64,000 nucleotides of DNA, taken from contig NZ_JACVAK010000001.1 of NCBI RefSeq assembly GCF_014851805.1, forward strand, positions 744,001 through 808,000. The letters are read 5' to 3'. The first letter of the stretch is position 1, and each line of letters opens with the position of its first letter. The notes under the pieces are model-generated. The model was not told the origin of the DNA and did no database searches. It saw only the letters and a program-made list of their open reading frames with translations. Position numbers and translations under genes: made by a program. Below are positions 1 to 8,136 of this stretch, piece after piece. Origin of the DNA: Pseudoxanthomonas sp. PXM02 (GTDB taxonomy: Bacteria; Pseudomonadota; Gammaproteobacteria; Xanthomonadales; Xanthomonadaceae).

Positions 1-95
1 AACGACATACCCATCGTGACCTGGTCGCCGGCGCCGTGACAGGCGCGCTCGCGGGGCTCGCGTTCTGGCCGCTGGCATCGCGCTGGACAGGATGA
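1..95 (+). CDS. C-terminal tail of a probable PAP2-type membrane phosphatase (partial)
   Basis: Only the last 30 codons lie in the window, ending in TGA at 93-95, one base before the bpt start codon. The visible residues begin [10 protein letters not shown] and continue as a Gly/Ala/Leu-rich hydrophobic stretch that would cross the membrane. A His followed four residues later by Asp and then V-A-G resembles the third PAP2 motif (H-x3-D), which lies near the C-terminus of membrane phosphatidate and undecaprenyl-pyrophosphate phosphatases. The one-base spacing to bpt suggests shared transcription. The family call rests on this short tail only. Confidence 0.4.
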   Translation, partial: RHTHRDLVAGAVTGALAGLAFWPLASRWTG

Positions 96-96
96 C

Positions 97-819
97 ATGG
101 GCGAGAACACGCACGCCATCGACGACCTGCGCCTGTTCCACACCGGCGAGCATCCGTGCGGTTACTGGCCCGACCGCGTCGCGCGCGATCTGGTGCTGGA
201 CCCACGCGATCCCCGCCTGCCGCAGTTGTATCCGGATGCGTTGGGCTGGGGCTTCCGACGTTCCGGCGACATCGTCTATCGACCACATTGCCGGCAGTGC
301 CGCGCGTGCGTCGCCGTGCGCATCCCGGTAGCGGATTTCACGCCCGATCGCAGCCAGCGTCGCTGTGCGGCGCGCAATGCGGGCGTGGATACGCGAATCG
401 TGGCGGCGCTGCGCGACGAAGAGCACCTCGCGCTCTACCGTCGCTATCTCGCGGCACGACATCCTCTTGGTGGCATGGACGATCACGGCGCCACCGAATT
501 CGACCAGTTCCTGGTCGGCAGCTGGTCGCGTGGGCGTTTCGTGGAGTTGCGTGAAAACGGACGCCTGCTGGCGGTCGCAGTGACCGATGTCATTCCCGGT
601 GCACTCTCTGCCGTTTACACGTTCTACGATCCTGCGATGGAGTCGCGCAGTCTCGGCACGCTGGCGATCCTGCGCCAGATCGAATGGGCGCGTCGCGACA
701 GCTACACGCATCTCTATCTCGGCTACTGGATCGATGGCCATCGCAAGATGGATTACAAGCGTCGCTTTGCTCCCCTCGAACGCTTCGACGGGCGCGGTTG
801 GATCCGCGCTGATTTGTGA
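97..819 (+). CDS. bpt: Aspartate/glutamate leucyltransferase Bpt (bacterial ATE family)
   Basis: A 240-residue protein of the usual size for the bacterial arginyl/leucyl-tRNA-protein transferase family. Family members move leucine from Leu-tRNA to N-terminal Asp or Glu of proteins in the cytoplasm, creating an N-degron read by ClpS/ClpAP. Visible family features are the N-terminal CGYW (Cys21), the cysteine cluster C65-x2-C68-x2-C71 preceded by His64, and the C-terminal YLGYWIDG and [10 protein letters not shown] segments. The start is ATG at 97, just after the upstream stop; the ribosome site would lie inside the upstream gene (AGGA at 89-92). Confidence 0.93.
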   Translation: MGENTHAIDDLRLFHTGEHPCGYWPDRVARDLVLDPRDPRLPQLYPDALGWGFRRSGDIVYRPHCRQCRACVAVRIPVADFTPDRSQRRCAARNAGVDTRIVAALRDEEHLALYRRYLAARHPLGGMDDHGATEFDQFLVGSWSRGRFVELRENGRLLAVAVTDVIPGALSAVYTFYDPAMESRSLGTLAILRQIEWARRDSYTHLYLGYWIDGHRKMDYKRRFAPLERFDGRGWIRADL

Positions 820-833
820 TTCGTTACATCACA

Positions 834-852
834 CTCACGCGCTTAGCGTGAG
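834..852 (+). other. Hairpin downstream of bpt
   Basis: CTCACGC (834-840) and GCGTGAG (846-852) pair perfectly around a 5-base loop, 15 bases after the bpt stop. No T-run follows, so it is a weak candidate terminator or a transcript-stabilising stem. Confidence 0.35.
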
Positions 853-955
853 ACACAAATGTAAATAGCAACTTCGTGATCGAGCACACAGAATGTGCCG
901 CCGATGCGCACCTGCATCGGCGCTGCAACATCACATCCAATCGTCTGGAGCGCTC

Positions 956-1357
956 ATGAAGTTCAACATTCTCGCCCTTGCGGCACTGACCACCCTGGCC
1001 CTGGCCGCCTGCAAGCCCGCCGATGACGCAGCACCGGTTGCCGACGCGCCGACCGTCGAGGCCCCCGCCGCCTCCGCGGGCGTCGAAGTCGACGCGGCGC
1101 CTGCCGAGGTTGCCGCCCCGACCGACACCGTCGACGCCGGCACCGGCGTTCCCGAGTGCGACCAGTACCTCGAAAAGGTCTACGCCTGCATCAGCGACAA
1201 GGTGCCGGAAGCCCAGCGCGACATGATGAAGCAGGGCATCGAGCAGTCGAAGGCCGGCTGGTCGGCCATGACCGACAAGACCGCACTGGCCGCCCAGTGC
1301 AAGACCGCGATGGACCAGGCCAAGACCGCGTATGCGGCGATGGGCTGCGCGTTCTAA
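956..1357 (+). CDS. Small secreted lipoprotein of unknown function
   Basis: A 133-residue protein starting at ATG 956, preceded by TGGAG at 946-950. The N-terminus is a lipoprotein signal with lipobox LAAC and the acylated Cys at residue 19. An Ala/Pro/Asp-rich linker (about 22-65) leads to a helical domain of about 65 residues containing four cysteines (in ECDQ, YACIS, AQCKT and GCAF), probably two disulfides in the periplasm. I do not recognise a named family. An earlier in-frame start at 893 would put residues before the signal peptide and is rejected. A strong terminator follows. Confidence 0.8.
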   Translation: MKFNILALAALTTLALAACKPADDAAPVADAPTVEAPAASAGVEVDAAPAEVAAPTDTVDAGTGVPECDQYLEKVYACISDKVPEAQRDMMKQGIEQSKAGWSAMTDKTALAAQCKTAMDQAKTAYAAMGCAF

Positions 1358-1390
1358 GCGTTCCACCGGGCCAACTCGTCGTTAGCCTGC

Positions 1391-1420
1391 GGCGCCCCGG
1401 TTCTCCGGGGCGCCTTTTTT
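1391..1420 (+). terminator. Rho-independent terminator after the 956-1357 lipoprotein
   Basis: A perfect 10-bp stem GGCGCCCCGG / CCGGGGCGCC with a TTCT loop, followed by six T residues (1415-1420). Confidence 0.9.
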
Positions 1421-1425
1421 ACGCC

Positions 1426-1443
1426 TGTCATGCTGACATGACA
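1426..1443. promoter_or_regulatory. Inverted repeat TGTCATG-N4-CATGACA before the EEP lipoprotein gene
   Basis: Seven-base perfect arms (1426-1432 and 1437-1443) around CTGA, ending 10 bases before the ATG at 1454. It could be a dimeric repressor site or a small RNA hairpin near the ribosome site. The TGTCA half-sites recall Pho boxes, but those are direct repeats and these are inverted. No function is assigned. Confidence 0.4.
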
Positions 1444-1453
1444 GAATCCGCGC

Positions 1454-2653
1454 ATGCGTACCCTCTTCCTTCTGCTCACGATGACCCTGGCCGCCTGCAG
1501 TTCTTCCACCACGATGGAGGCGCCCGCCGGTGGCCAGCCCACGGCGCTCCGCGTGGCGACGTACAACACGTCGCTGTTCTCGGACGACGTGGGTGGCGTG
1601 ATCCGACAGTTGGAAGGCGACGACACACATGCGCGCAAGATTGCCGCGGTGCTGCAGAAAGTGCGGCCGGACCTGGTACTGCTCAACGAGTTCGACTACG
1701 ACGACGCACATCGCGCCGCCGATCTTTTCCAGCAACGCTATCTGGAAGTCGCCCAGCCCGGTGGTGGCGAGCCGCTGCAGTACGCCTACCGTTACCTCGC
1801 GCCGGTGAACACCGGCGTGCCCAGCGGCCTGGACCTGGATCGCAACGGCTCGGTCGGCACCAGCGGCCGCGAGCGCGGCAACGATGCCTGGGGCTACGGC
1901 CTGCACCCTGGCCAGTACGGCATGCTGGTGCTGTCGCGCTTCCCGATCGACGACGCGCAGGTACGCACGTTCCAGCTGCTGCGCTGGAGCACGATGCCCG
2001 GCGCCATGAATCCCGTCGATCCCACGACGAAGCTGGCGTTCTATCCGGACGCCATCTGGAAGCAGCTGCGCCTGTCGTCGAAGTCCCACTGGGACGTGCC
2101 GGTACGCACGCCGGGCGGCGTGGTGCACTTCCTGGTCTCGCACCCGACGCCACCGGTATTCGACGGGCCGGAGAACCGCAACGGTATGCGCAATGCCGAC
2201 GAGATCCGGTTGTGGCGCGATTACCTGACGGCGGGCGATGCGTCGTGGCTCTGCGACGATCAAGGGAAGTGCGGCGGACTGGCGGCGGATGCGCGCTTCG
2301 TCATCGCCGGTGATCTCAACAACGATCCTGCCGATGGCGACGGGCATCACGAGGCCATCATCGAACTGCTCGAACACCCACGCGTGATGCGCATGGCTAC
2401 GCCGCACAGCGAAGGCGGCGAAGAGACTGCGCTCGCCTATGCCGCCAAGGGGCTGCAACGCCGCGGCGCGCCCGCACACGTTACCGGCGACTTCGGGCGT
2501 CGCAACGGCGCGCTGCGACTTGATTATGTGCTGCCGTCGACCGGCTTCAGCCTGAGCGGCAGTGGCGTGTTCTGGCCGAAGAAGGACCAGTCGGACGCCG
2601 CCATCGCCGATGGCAGCGACCATCATCTGGTGTGGGTGGACCTTACGCTGTAG
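1454..2653 (+). CDS. Endonuclease/exonuclease/phosphatase-family lipoprotein
   Basis: A 399-residue protein with a lipoprotein signal (lipobox LAAC, Cys15), so probably exported. The mature part matches the EEP fold: ATYNTSLF near the start of the domain, LLNEFDYDD supplying the metal-binding Glu, SHPTPP with a conserved His, AGDLNNDP (Asp/Asn) and the terminal SDHHLVWVDL. The catalytic set looks complete, so it is probably an active phosphoesterase; the substrate cannot be read from sequence. The stop overlaps the 3' end of the convergent reverse gene by 11 bases. Confidence 0.82.
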   Translation: MRTLFLLLTMTLAACSSSTTMEAPAGGQPTALRVATYNTSLFSDDVGGVIRQLEGDDTHARKIAAVLQKVRPDLVLLNEFDYDDAHRAADLFQQRYLEVAQPGGGEPLQYAYRYLAPVNTGVPSGLDLDRNGSVGTSGRERGNDAWGYGLHPGQYGMLVLSRFPIDDAQVRTFQLLRWSTMPGAMNPVDPTTKLAFYPDAIWKQLRLSSKSHWDVPVRTPGGVVHFLVSHPTPPVFDGPENRNGMRNADEIRLWRDYLTAGDASWLCDDQGKCGGLAADARFVIAGDLNNDPADGDGHHEAIIELLEHPRVMRMATPHSEGGEETALAYAAKGLQRRGAPAHVTGDFGRRNGALRLDYVLPSTGFSLSGSGVFWPKKDQSDAAIADGSDHHLVWVDLTL

Positions 2654-2942
2654 GCGCCGACGCAGCGGCTGCCCGCGGCCCGAATCCGAACAGCGATTCG
2701 TTCTGCGCGGAAACGATCATCCGGATCATGCTGCCGGGCACCATCAGTTCCACCTGCACCTCATGCCCGTCAGCGTTCTTGCCGACCAGGGTCATCTCGG
2801 TGAAGGCGCCACCGGTATCGATCTCCTTGCAGAAGATGTGCGGACCGTCGGGCTGGTCGGTCAGGTAAGGCTTGATCGCCTCGCCCAGCGCTTCAAGCGC
2901 CTGCGGGAAGAAAAAGACGGCGTAGCCGGTGTTTCCGTTCAT
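2643..2942 (-). CDS. Conserved hypothetical protein
   Basis: A 99-residue protein with no signal peptide or membrane segment. It contains aromatic and charged stretches (GYAVFFFPQALE, EVQVELMVPGSMIRMI) and an Ala-rich tail. Its start lies 11 bases downstream of the purT stop on the same strand, so it is probably co-transcribed with purT. I recognise no family. Confidence 0.65.
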   Translation of the reverse strand: MNGNTGYAVFFFPQALEALGEAIKPYLTDQPDGPHIFCKEIDTGGAFTEMTLVGKNADGHEVQVELMVPGSMIRMIVSAQNESLFGFGPRAAAASAPTA

Positions 2943-2952
2943 GGCCCGGGCC

Positions 2953-4137
2953 TCACTTCAGTTCGATGGTGATGGCGGCGGCTGCGTCACGCGCCACCGC
3001 ACGCGCCAGGTCGGTGTCTGCCGCGCGTGCGAGCGTCACGCCTACCCGGCGATGCCCTTCCACACGCGGTTTGCCGAACAGGCGCAGCGCGGTATCCGGT
3101 GTCGTCAGCGCGCCTTCCACGTTGCCGAACACCGGCACACCGTGGCCGTGCGCCAGCATCGCGCACGACGCGGACGGACCACTCTGGCGGATCACCGGAA
3201 TCGGCAGCCCAAGGATGGCGCGTGCGTGCAGCGCGAATTCGGAAAGCTCCTGCGAGACCAGCGTGACCAGGCCGGTATCGTGCGGGCGCGGCGAAACCTC
3301 GCTGAACCACACGTCATCGCCCTTCACGAACAGCTCCACGCCGAACAGGCCCCAGCCGCCCAGGTCGTCGGTCACGGCCTTCGCGATCTGTTGCGCGCGC
3401 TCCAGCGCGCGCGGCGACATCGGCTGCGGCTGCCAGCTCTCGCGGTAGTCGCCGTCCTTCTGCCAGTGGCCGATGGGGTCGCAGAACGCGGTGCCGCCGG
3501 CATGACGCACCGTCAGCAGCGTGATCTCGTAATCGAAGTCGATGAAGCCTTCCACGATGCAGCGGCCCGCGCCGGCACGGCCACCGGTCTGGGCGTAGTC
3601 CCAGGCCGGATCGATATCGGCCTCGCCACGCAGCGTGCTCTGGCCCTTGCCGGACGACGACATCACCGGCTTCACCACGCAAGGCAGACCAATCGCCTTC
3701 ACCGCTTCGTGGTACTCCTCGCGCGTGTCGACGAAGCGGTACGGCGAGGTCGGCAGACCGAGCGTTTCGGCGGCGAGACGGCGGATGCCTTCGCGGTCCA
3801 TCGTCAGCCTCGCGGCGCGCGCGGTGGGAATGACGCGGGCAGCACCTTCGGCTTCCAGCGCAACCAGAGTTTCGGTATGGATCGCCTCGATCTCCGGCAC
3901 CACCAGGTGCGGCTTCTCGCTGGCGATCAGCGCGCGGATGGCGGCCGGATCCAGCATGTCCAGAACATGCGAACGATGCGCCACCTGCATGGCCGGCGCA
4001 TCCGCGTAGCGGTCGGCGGCGATGACTTCCACCCCGAAACGCTGCAGTTCGATTGCCACTTCCTTGCCCAGTTCGCCCGACCCCAGCAGCAGGACGCGGG
4101 TGGCATGGGGCGACAGTGGGGTTCCAAGAGTGGTCAT
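2953..4137 (-). CDS. purT: Formate-dependent phosphoribosylglycinamide formyltransferase PurT
   Basis: A 394-residue ATP-grasp enzyme, close to the 392 residues of Escherichia coli PurT. It makes formyl-GAR from GAR, formate and ATP, the folate-independent third step of purine synthesis. The N-terminal nucleotide-binding start ([17 protein letters not shown]), [12 protein letters not shown], the ATP-grasp [15 protein letters not shown] and the metal-site segment [11 protein letters not shown] are typical. The start is placed at ATG 4137 ([10 protein letters not shown]), which matches family length; the open frame runs up to 4221 but those residues cover a promoter region. Confidence 0.95.
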   Translation of the reverse strand: MTTLGTPLSPHATRVLLLGSGELGKEVAIELQRFGVEVIAADRYADAPAMQVAHRSHVLDMLDPAAIRALIASEKPHLVVPEIEAIHTETLVALEAEGAARVIPTARAARLTMDREGIRRLAAETLGLPTSPYRFVDTREEYHEAVKAIGLPCVVKPVMSSSGKGQSTLRGEADIDPAWDYAQTGGRAGAGRCIVEGFIDFDYEITLLTVRHAGGTAFCDPIGHWQKDGDYRESWQPQPMSPRALERAQQIAKAVTDDLGGWGLFGVELFVKGDDVWFSEVSPRPHDTGLVTLVSQELSEFALHARAILGLPIPVIRQSGPSASCAMLAHGHGVPVFGNVEGALTTPDTALRLFGKPRVEGHRRVGVTLARAADTDLARAVARDAAAAITIELK

Positions 4138-4204
4138 GCGGGGGCGGTCCGGAAGAGGGTGCGCCAGTTTAACGGGCAGGCCGACAGACGGCGCCGCCGC
4201 ATCG

Positions 4205-4232
4205 TTGACATCTGATATCAAATTGATATCTT
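4205..4232 (+). promoter_or_regulatory. Probable promoter and operator of the SPFH operon
   Basis: A consensus TTGACA (4205-4210), a 16-base spacer and TATCTT (4227-4232) form a good sigma-70 promoter reading right. Superimposed are TGATATCA (4213-4220) and TTGATATC (4223-4230), two copies of a GATATC palindrome 10 bases apart on centre, that is, on one helix face. This looks like a repressor operator covering the spacer and -10. It sits between divergent purT and the 4266 gene. Confidence 0.55.
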
Positions 4233-4265
4233 TCTAGTCATCGGAAACACCGAAGGGGATCCACC

Positions 4266-4388
4266 ATGCTCCACGTGATCCATCAGGTTCAGCGCCGCTG
4301 GCCGTCCCAGGCGCATCGGGTTGCCCCCGGCTTCCTCCTTCTCTCCGCTGCCCTGCTTGCTGCAGGCGTCGGCCTGTCGCTGCTGTGA
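4266..4388 (+). CDS. Small single-pass membrane protein, first gene of the SPFH operon
   Basis: Forty codons beginning ATG at 4266, eight bases after GGGG (4255-4258). The N-terminal half is basic and polar (MLHVIHQVQRRW) and the C-terminal half is one hydrophobic segment rich in Leu and Ala (GFLLLSAALLAAGVGLSLL), which suggests a membrane anchor with the N-terminus inside. It lies 21 bases before the SPFH gene and directly after the promoter, so it is probably translated. No homologue is known to me. Confidence 0.5.
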   Translation: MLHVIHQVQRRWPSQAHRVAPGFLLLSAALLAAGVGLSLL

Positions 4389-4409
4389 TCCCGTCCTGAG
4401 ACCAAGACC

Positions 4410-5273
4410 ATGAAAGAAAACGCCAAGTCGTCGCTGTCCGGAATCCCGACCCTGCTCGGCCTGCTGGTGCTGGGCCTGGGAGTCGTCGCCGTCTTCATCG
4501 CGGGCGCCGCGGACAAACAGCCCGGCTACATGGGGCTGGCTGCCCTGCTCGGCTTCGTGCTCATGTTCCTGATGGCCGGGCTCTACAAGCTGGAACCTAA
4601 CCAGTCCGCCGTCCTCAGCCTGTTCGGCAAGTACGTCGGCACGGTCAAGGACAACGGCCTGCGCTGGAACAACCCCTTCTTCAGCAAGCGCAAGGTCTCG
4701 CTGCGCATCCGCAATTTCGAAAGCAGCAGGTTGAAGGTCAACGAGCTGGACGGCAGTCCGATCGAGATCGCCGCGGTGATCGTGTGGCAGGTGGTCGACT
4801 CGGCCGAGGCCGTGTTCAACGTCGACGACTACGAGAGCTTCGTGCATATCCAGTCCGAGGCCGCGCTGCGCGCGATGGCGTCCAGCTATCCATACGACCA
4901 GCACGAAGAAGGCCAGATCGCGCTGCGCAGCCATCCGCAGGAAATCTCGCAGCACCTGCAGGAGCAGATCGCCGAGCGCCTGGGCAAGGCCGGCGTGGAT
5001 GTGATCGAGGCGCGCATCAGCCACCTCGCCTACGCTCCTGAAATCGCGCAGGCCATGCTGCAACGGCAGCAGGCCAACGCGGTGATCGCGGCGCGCACGC
5101 GCATCGTCGCCGGTGCGGTCGGCATGGTGGAAATGGCGCTGGCCGAACTGCAGAAGAACGACGTGGTGAAGCTGGACGAAGAGCGCAAGGCGCAGATGGT
5201 CAGCAACCTGCTGGTCGTGCTGTGCGGTGAGCGCGGAACCCAGCCCATCGTCAACACCGGCTCCATCTACTGA
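4410..5273 (+). CDS. SPFH/band-7 domain membrane protein
   Basis: A 287-residue protein with two N-terminal transmembrane segments (about 12-34 and 41-60) followed by a band-7/PHB domain. Typical features are [26 protein letters not shown], the beta-rich core ([19 protein letters not shown]) and the coiled helix [26 protein letters not shown] proteins oligomerise into membrane scaffolds that often control proteases or membrane stress responses. It heads a tight operon with a two-pass membrane protein and a ribbon-helix-helix-like protein. Confidence 0.88.
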   Translation: MKENAKSSLSGIPTLLGLLVLGLGVVAVFIAGAADKQPGYMGLAALLGFVLMFLMAGLYKLEPNQSAVLSLFGKYVGTVKDNGLRWNNPFFSKRKVSLRIRNFESSRLKVNELDGSPIEIAAVIVWQVVDSAEAVFNVDDYESFVHIQSEAALRAMASSYPYDQHEEGQIALRSHPQEISQHLQEQIAERLGKAGVDVIEARISHLAYAPEIAQAMLQRQQANAVIAARTRIVAGAVGMVEMALAELQKNDVVKLDEERKAQMVSNLLVVLCGERGTQPIVNTGSIY

Positions 5274-5288
5274 CGCGGGCCATCCGGC

Positions 5289-5564
5289 ATGCATGCCCTC
5301 GTCCCGCTGATCCTCGCCGCCTCCGGCCTTCCTGCCCTGCTCATCGGCGCGTGGATGAGCCGCGCGACCGACGACCGCTCACGCGGCATGGCCCTGCACT
5401 GGGTGCTGGTGGGACTGGCGATCCAGGCCGGCGCCGTCGGCATCTACTGGGCCGGCGATGACGACAGGCTTGCACAGGGCATCGTGATCGCAATGGTGGT
5501 GCTGGTGAATGCATTGATCGTCTCGATGGTGCTGCAGCTGCGCCGCAACAGGAAGCATCCGTGA
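5289..5564 (+). CDS. Small three-segment inner-membrane protein in the SPFH operon
   Basis: A 91-residue protein, almost entirely hydrophobic, with membrane segments at about 3-20, 37-55 and 63-83 and a basic tail RRNRKHP that should face the cytoplasm. It starts 15 bases after the SPFH stop, and its own stop overlaps the next start by four bases (GTGA), so translation is coupled. Function unknown; probably a membrane partner of the SPFH protein. Confidence 0.7.
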   Translation: MHALVPLILAASGLPALLIGAWMSRATDDRSRGMALHWVLVGLAIQAGAVGIYWAGDDDRLAQGIVIAMVVLVNALIVSMVLQLRRNRKHP

Positions 5565-5758
5565 GCGAGAAGCAGGACAAGAAGGCCTATCCGCTACGCA
5601 TCAACGCCGAGGTACTGACGGCGGCGCAGCGATGGGCGGACGACGAACTGCGATCGCTCAATGCCCAGATCGAATACGTGCTGCGCGACGCGCTGCGCAA
5701 GGCCGGGCGGCTGCCGAAGGGCGGCGCCCAGGACAAGGACAACAAGGAGTCGCCATGA
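5561..5758 (+). CDS. Arc-like ribbon-helix-helix protein
   Basis: A 65-residue protein starting with GTG 5561, which overlaps the previous stop. YPLRINAEVLTAAQRWADDE then LNAQIEYVLRDALRKAG fits a ribbon-helix-helix DNA-binding fold: a short strand (PLRI) followed by two helices, as in Arc and some antitoxins. The tail is lysine-rich and acidic. In this position it may autoregulate the operon through the GATATC repeats near 4213-4230; that link is inference. Confidence 0.65.
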   Translation: MSEKQDKKAYPLRINAEVLTAAQRWADDELRSLNAQIEYVLRDALRKAGRLPKGGAQDKDNKESP

Positions 5759-5934
5759 ACCACCGCTGGAGCCACAAGGTCGTCGAAGTCCCGTACAGGA
5801 TGTTCGCCGGCAAGCTGACCGACCGCATCCAGCAGGAGCTGGACAAGATGAGCACGCAAGGCTGGGAACTGGTCAGCACCCTCTTCATCGAGCATGAAAT
5901 CTCGGTGCGCCTGTTCTTCAAGAAGCCCACCTGA
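5755..5934 (+). CDS. DUF4177-like small protein
   Basis: A 59-residue protein beginning at ATG 5755, overlapping the previous stop by four bases; AGGAG sits at 5745-5749. The pattern HKVVEVPYRMF, LTDRIQQELDKMSTQGWELVS and VRLFFKKP resembles DUF4177, a small fold with the QGWELVS signature found in many short bacterial proteins. It is the last of the coupled genes in the SPFH operon. No biochemical role is known. Confidence 0.7.
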   Translation: MNHRWSHKVVEVPYRMFAGKLTDRIQQELDKMSTQGWELVSTLFIEHEISVRLFFKKPT

Positions 5935-5945
5935 GCGACAACACG

Positions 5946-6746
5946 GTGGCCGGGCTCGTCAGGCGGATCAAACGCATCTGGATCACGCTCGGGCTGGTCG
6001 CCACCGTCGTCTTCACCCTCTGGTGCCTGCTGGCGTACCGCGCGAACGCGGACGGCGTGCGCGCTGCGCTGGGCGACGAGCGCGTCGCGGTAGTACGTGG
6101 CGACGACCATCGGGTGTTCCGGCCGCGTGCTGTGCCATCGCGCTCGACCGGACTGCTGTTCTTCTCCGGCGCGCTGGTCGACCCGCGCGCCTATGCCGGC
6201 TTGGCGCGCAGCGCGGCCGACGCCGGCTATCCCGCCATCGTGGTGGATCTGCCACGGCGCGGCGCGCTGGGCGGTGCCGAAGGGTCGGTGGTGCTCAGGC
6301 GGGGCCTCGATGCCATGGCGGCCCAGCCTGACGTGCGCTGCTGGGTCGTCGGCGGCCATTCCCGCGGTGGCGAAGTGGCTTCACGCTTCGTGCTCGCTTA
6401 CCCCGACCACCGTGCCGCCCTGTTGCTGGTCGCCACCTCGCATCCCCGCGACGTGGACCTGTCCGCGCTGTCGATACCGGTGACCAAGATAGTCGGCGAC
6501 CGCGACGGACTCGCCACGCCCGAGCGCGTCGCGCGCAACCGCCCCCTGCTGCCCACCGCGACGCGCTGGGTCGATATGCCCGGCGCCAATCACTCGCAGT
6601 TCGGACAATATGGCTTCCAGCCGGGAGACCGGTTCTCGCAGATATCGCGAGAAGTCCAGCAGCGTCGACTGGCGGAAGAAACCCGACGTCTGCTGGCTGT
6701 TGTTGCCGACCTCCCCGCCTGCCAACCTCACGCTCTCCAGTCCTAG
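5946..6746 (+). CDS. Membrane-anchored alpha/beta hydrolase
   Basis: A 266-residue protein starting with GTG 5946. It has one N-terminal transmembrane segment (about 12-31, following RRIKRIW) and then an alpha/beta-hydrolase fold: LLFFSGALVDPRAY as the oxyanion region, nucleophile elbow GGHSRGGE (Ser in G-x-S-x-G), the acid in IVGDRDGLA and the catalytic His in PGANHSQFG. The catalytic domain probably faces the periplasm. The substrate is unknown. It follows the SPFH operon by 11 bases and may be part of it. Confidence 0.78.
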   Translation: MAGLVRRIKRIWITLGLVATVVFTLWCLLAYRANADGVRAALGDERVAVVRGDDHRVFRPRAVPSRSTGLLFFSGALVDPRAYAGLARSAADAGYPAIVVDLPRRGALGGAEGSVVLRRGLDAMAAQPDVRCWVVGGHSRGGEVASRFVLAYPDHRAALLLVATSHPRDVDLSALSIPVTKIVGDRDGLATPERVARNRPLLPTATRWVDMPGANHSQFGQYGFQPGDRFSQISREVQQRRLAEETRRLLAVVADLPACQPHALQS

Positions 6747-6754
6747 GAATCGCC

Positions 6755-7300
6755 ATGCACCAGAAGCACGCCTTCGATGTCGCCCCGCTTTCCTCCCACG
6801 CGGCGTTGTGGCTGTGGCTGCCGATGCTGGTCGCCATTGGTGCGGCGATCGTGGCGATGACGATGGACTCGCAGACGCCTCCTCCGCTGGCCGCCTGGCT
6901 GGTGGTCCCGTTCGTGCTGCTGGTGGGCGTGGTGCTGACCCTGGCAATGCGGCGGCGCCAGATCCTGCTCGACAATCGCGAACTGCAGGTGCAGGCGACG
7001 TTCTATACGAAGAAGCTGCCGGTGGAAGCCATCGACCTGGAGCACGCGCGCGTCCTGAGCCTCGAAGAACACACCGACCTCGCGCCGATGCTGAAGACCA
7101 ACGGTTTCGGCCTGCCGGGCTTCAAGGCCGGACACTTCCGTCTGCGCAACCTCACCAAGGCGTTCTGTCTGGTCACCGACCGGACCCGCGTCCTCTCCCT
7201 GCCCCTGCGTGAGGGCGGCATGGTGCTGCTGAGTCCCGCACGGCCCGCGGACCTGCTGGCGCGATTGCGCGAACTGGCGACACCCACGCCGCACCGCTAA
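6755..7300 (+). CDS. Membrane protein with a bacterial PH-like domain
   Basis: A 181-residue protein. Two transmembrane segments (about 18-38 and 46-66) are followed by a beta-rich C-terminal domain with RRRQILLDNRELQVQATFYTK and GHFRLRNLTKAFCLVTDRTR, which matches membrane-tethered PH-like (bPH/DUF304-type) domains. The start has TAGGA upstream at 6744-6748. It lies eight bases after the hydrolase gene and ten before the carboxypeptidase gene. Function unknown. Confidence 0.68.
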   Translation: MHQKHAFDVAPLSSHAALWLWLPMLVAIGAAIVAMTMDSQTPPPLAAWLVVPFVLLVGVVLTLAMRRRQILLDNRELQVQATFYTKKLPVEAIDLEHARVLSLEEHTDLAPMLKTNGFGLPGFKAGHFRLRNLTKAFCLVTDRTRVLSLPLREGGMVLLSPARPADLLARLRELATPTPHR

Positions 7301-7309
7301 GCTGCGGAC

Positions 7310-8131
7310 ATGCGCCGCCTGCCCGCCCAGCCACTGAAGACGCTGCTGCTCAACACGTCGTGGATCGAGCTGTGGCCCGCCGACCTGCTGCGCGTGCGCA
7401 GCAATGCCGATGCGCGCGTGCTCGCCGGTGCTCACACGGTGCTGCGCCGCAAGCAGGATGGCCGTTACCTTGCCGCCGTCTCGGCACGCGCGGTCCACCC
7501 GCTGGTGCCTGGCCTGCCCCGCGAACCGGGGCTCGACGAAGCCTGGGATGCGCTGGACCAGCTGGAAAGCACAACGCGCGGCTTCGACACAGACGCACAG
7601 GGCCTGTTGCCGCTGCATGCGCTGCAGGAACGCCTGCACGGGCTCGGACTGGACGACACGTATGGCGAGCGCAGCGGTCTGGCGCTGGTCGCCGAGCCCG
7701 CGGCCCTGGTGTTCGCCGGACGCGACCGTTATCGCAGGCCGCTGTGGCTGACCGCGGCCGCCGCCCGCGCGTGGCTCGCGATGCAGCGCGCGGCCTACCA
7801 GGACAGCGTGGCCCTCGAAGCGATTTCCGGCTACCGCAGCCACGACTACCAGCTCGGCATTTTCGAGCGGAAGCTCGCGCGCGGCCAGACGGTGGAGCAG
7901 ATCCTCACCGTCAACGCGGCGCCCGGCTACAGCGAACACCATGGCGGATGCGCGCTCGATATCGGCACGCCCGGCGAACCGCCTGCGGAAGAATCGTTCG
8001 AGCAGACCCTGGCCTTCGCCTGGCTCACACGTCGCGCAGGCGACTTCGGCTTCGTCATGAGCTATCCCCGCGACAATCCGCACGGCATCGTCTACGAACC
8101 GTGGCACTGGTGTTATCGGTCGGCAGCCTGA
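7310..8131 (+). CDS. M15-family D-alanyl-D-alanine carboxypeptidase (VanY/DdcY type)
   Basis: A 273-residue protein whose C-terminal half carries the zinc-peptidase signature of family M15: ISGYRSHDYQLGIFERKL, then SEHHGGCALDIG (zinc His and Asp of SxHxxGxAxD) and EPWHW (third zinc His plus catalytic Glu). Such enzymes trim the terminal D-Ala from peptidoglycan stem peptides. The N-terminal 115 residues are not recognised and contain no clear signal peptide, so export is uncertain. It lies ten bases after the PH-like gene. Confidence 0.86.
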   Translation: MRRLPAQPLKTLLLNTSWIELWPADLLRVRSNADARVLAGAHTVLRRKQDGRYLAAVSARAVHPLVPGLPREPGLDEAWDALDQLESTTRGFDTDAQGLLPLHALQERLHGLGLDDTYGERSGLALVAEPAALVFAGRDRYRRPLWLTAAAARAWLAMQRAAYQDSVALEAISGYRSHDYQLGIFERKLARGQTVEQILTVNAAPGYSEHHGGCALDIGTPGEPPAEESFEQTLAFAWLTRRAGDFGFVMSYPRDNPHGIVYEPWHWCYRSAA

Positions 8132-8136
8132 CCGGC

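Noticed and set aside
1382-2626. A 414-codon reverse-strand frame opposite the EEP lipoprotein
   Set aside because: Low-complexity His/Arg/Ala composition typical of an antisense shadow; the forward frame carries the EEP motifs and a lipoprotein signal.
4138-4221. An N-terminal extension of PurT to 4221
   Set aside because: The 28 extra residues would overlap the promoter and operator of the divergent operon, and the 394-residue form matches the family length.
7360-8136. Extension of the flavoprotein frame upstream into the carboxypeptidase gene
   Set aside because: That part is out of frame with the M15 motifs, and the flavoprotein starts cleanly at ATG 8137 with a Tat/lipoprotein signal.
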